This document shows, piece after piece, positions 4,685-5,511 of a DNA stretch of 5,511 nt. The first letter of the stretch is position 1. Every line of letters starts with the position of its first letter. Source of the stretch: Dehalococcoidia bacterium (lineage in GTDB: Bacteria > Chloroflexota > Dehalococcoidia > Lucifugimonadales > JAGWBF01). The notes below the pieces were generated by a model, which saw nothing but the letters and a program-made list of their open reading frames with translations, was not told the origin of the DNA and ran no database searches. The stretch is from the NCBI GenBank assembly GCA_021296015.1, contig JAGWBG010000099.1:10923-16433 (forward strand). Direction: 5' to 3'. The position numbers were made by a program, and so were the translations under genes.

Positions 4685-5248
4685 TCAGGCGTCCCGACGG
4701 CCCTGGGCTTCTATCCTGGCGAGAATGTCTCGAATCTCGGTCAAGATCTCCGGCGCGGGGCCGGCCGGTCCTGCGGGGGCCGGCAAGGCCTCACCGCTGC
4801 CCAAGACCTTCTGCCGTTGGCGCAGTATCAAGTCGCGGAACTCGACCGCGTCAATCACCCCCACGAGGTCTCCCTCACTGCTGGCGGACTGGCCCGACTG
4901 GCCGGCAGTCTCCAACCGTATCCCACGCAGGCCATAGTAGCGCATGACGGGGCCGTCGTGCAGTCGGACGTCGGTAATCCTGTTCAGGGGAATGGTTGAC
5001 TCTTTGCGAAAGAAGACGCCCTTGCGTATCTCGACCGCGTGGGTGGTGAGACGGGCGGAGATGCGCCGGAGGTATTCCGGGTAGTACCAGAGGCTGAACA
5101 AGAGCATGAACGGGATGAGCAGGATACCGGCCACGGCGACGAGGCACCATAGAGCAACCATCACCCGACCATGCGAGGCGATTTTCGGGTCGAAGCGAGC
5201 TTCGTACAGCGTCTCTCCCATGACCTCGCGGTTGTCTTGGCTGCTCAT
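4685..5248 (-). CDS. Membrane-anchored bacterial PH-domain protein (YdbS/DUF304-like)
   Basis: 187 residues. A hydrophobic stretch at about 29-56 (VMVALWCLVAVAGILLIPFMLLF) forms one long or two tightly paired membrane segments. Residues about 60-147 follow the bacterial PH (bPH_2) pattern: RISARLTTHAVEIRKGVFFR, then STIPLNRITDVRL, then the YYGLRGIRLETAG strand and a final helix (VEFRDLILRQRQ). A Pro/Ala/Gly-rich linker (152-166) leads to a short amphipathic helix (EILTEIRDILARIEAQ) that could oligomerise. Members of this family are membrane proteins of mostly unknown role; YdbS/YdbT in Bacillus have been linked to antimicrobial resistance, which is no proof of function here. The ATG has AGGAGG eight bases upstream and a candidate promoter about 70 bases further on, so it may be transcribed alone, ending at the 4577-4615 stem-loop. 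Confidence 0.85.
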   Translation of the reverse strand: MSSQDNREVMGETLYEARFDPKIASHGRVMVALWCLVAVAGILLIPFMLLFSLWYYPEYLRRISARLTTHAVEIRKGVFFRKESTIPLNRITDVRLHDGPVMRYYGLRGIRLETAGQSGQSASSEGDLVGVIDAVEFRDLILRQRQKVLGSGEALPAPAGPAGPAPEILTEIRDILARIEAQGRRDA

Positions 5249-5317
5249 CGTCGCTGCCTCCTCCAGAGGCCTAGCCGTATCACCCGACCGTCTGCTTGGG
5301 CCATCGCCGCAACGATT

Positions 5318-5346
5318 CTTCTACAACGGCGCCGCATGACCGTCAA
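5318..5346 (-). promoter_or_regulatory. Candidate sigma-70-type promoter for the PH-domain gene
   Basis: On the minus strand TTGACG (5341-5346, 5 of 6 to consensus) is followed after exactly 17 bases by TAGAAG (5318-5323, 4 of 6). It lies in the 133-base gap between the preceding gene and the PH-domain gene, about 70 bases before the ATG. The -10 element is weak, so this is a reasonable candidate only. Confidence 0.4.
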
Positions 5347-5381
5347 CGGGTTCCCCTTAGTCCTCTTTGTATGAACAGGCT

Positions 5382-5511
5382 CTAGTCGGCGGTCGCTTTT
5401 TCTGCCGGGATGCCTGCTCCCTTGCCATTCCTGAAGGCGAACCTGTCTACAAGATCGGTCACCGTGGTGCGGAATCCACTGTATTCCAGTTCGGTATAGG
5501 GCAGCATCGCC
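5382..5511 (-). CDS. C-terminal end of an unrecognised protein (enters from the right edge)
   Basis: An open minus-strand frame comes in from the window edge and ends at TAG (5382-5384). The 42 whole codons visible read AMLPYTELEYSGF, then RTTVTDLVDRFAFRNGKG and an ending GIPAEKATAD. The composition is that of an ordinary GC-rich coding tail on the same strand as all other genes, but no motif identifies a family. An ATG at 5507 could in principle begin a 41-residue protein, but no upstream sequence is available to judge it; the end of a longer gene is more likely. Confidence 0.55.
   Translation of the reverse strand, partial: AMLPYTELEYSGFRTTVTDLVDRFAFRNGKGAGIPAEKATAD

Noticed and set aside
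4679..4695. Short 6-bp hairpin spanning the stop codon of the PH-domain gene (GGGACG/CGTCCC)
   Set aside because: The stem is short with no T-run, and such stems arise readily in GC-rich DNA. The 13-bp stem further on is a better terminator candidate.
4557..4937. Plus-strand frame of 126 codons entering the gap upstream of rdgB
   Set aside because: Most of it is opposite the PH-domain gene, its first part contains the perfect stem-loop, and there is no ribosome site or recognisable motif.
1..5511. CRISPR arrays, tRNA or rRNA genes, transposase or integrase genes
   Set aside because: No regularly spaced repeats, no cloverleaf-like sequence and no transposase or integrase motif were seen in a reading of both strands.

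Overview
All genes that I can support read on the minus strand. The window therefore runs, in transcription order, from the right edge (5511) to the left edge (1). Most of it is GC-rich bacterial housekeeping DNA. By hand count, positions 4081-4140 are 42/60 G+C, while 1621-1680, inside an unusual gene, are only 19/60. The MoaA, RNase HI and RdgB sequences look bacterial. Their general character reminds me of Chloroflexota (Dehalococcoidia-like) genomes, but that placement is an impression, not a result.

Right part (4374-5511): the last 42 codons of an unrecognised gene, then a candidate promoter and a small membrane-anchored PH-domain (YdbS/DUF304-like) protein. A 311-base gene-free stretch follows. 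It holds a perfect 13-bp stem-loop that probably ends the PH transcript, and a 26-bp-arm imperfect inverted repeat of dispersed-repeat type.

Middle (2701-4373): rdgB (XTP/dITP diphosphatase, TTG start) is coupled through a TAATG overlap to moaA (GTP 3',8-cyclase).

Cassette (1371-2633): an AT-richer insert between moaA and the next housekeeping genes. It encodes a small coiled-coil protein with an Ada-type zinc site, whose natural 5' end seems to be separated from the rest by an in-frame TGA. Next comes a two-domain protein with an RnlA/RNase HIII-like N-terminal TBP-like motif and a C-terminal HEPN domain with an R-x4-H motif. This is the best candidate in the window for an undescribed toxin or defence module.

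Left part (1-1346): rnhA (RNase HI), moaC (cyclic pyranopterin monophosphate synthase) and the start of a metallo-beta-lactamase-fold hydrolase, packed with a 17-base overlap and a 1-base gap. MoaA and MoaC together convert GTP to cyclic pyranopterin monophosphate, the first step of molybdenum cofactor synthesis. The shared strand suggests that rdgB-moaA-(cassette)-rnhA-moaC-MBL was once a more compact cluster, interrupted by the cassette.
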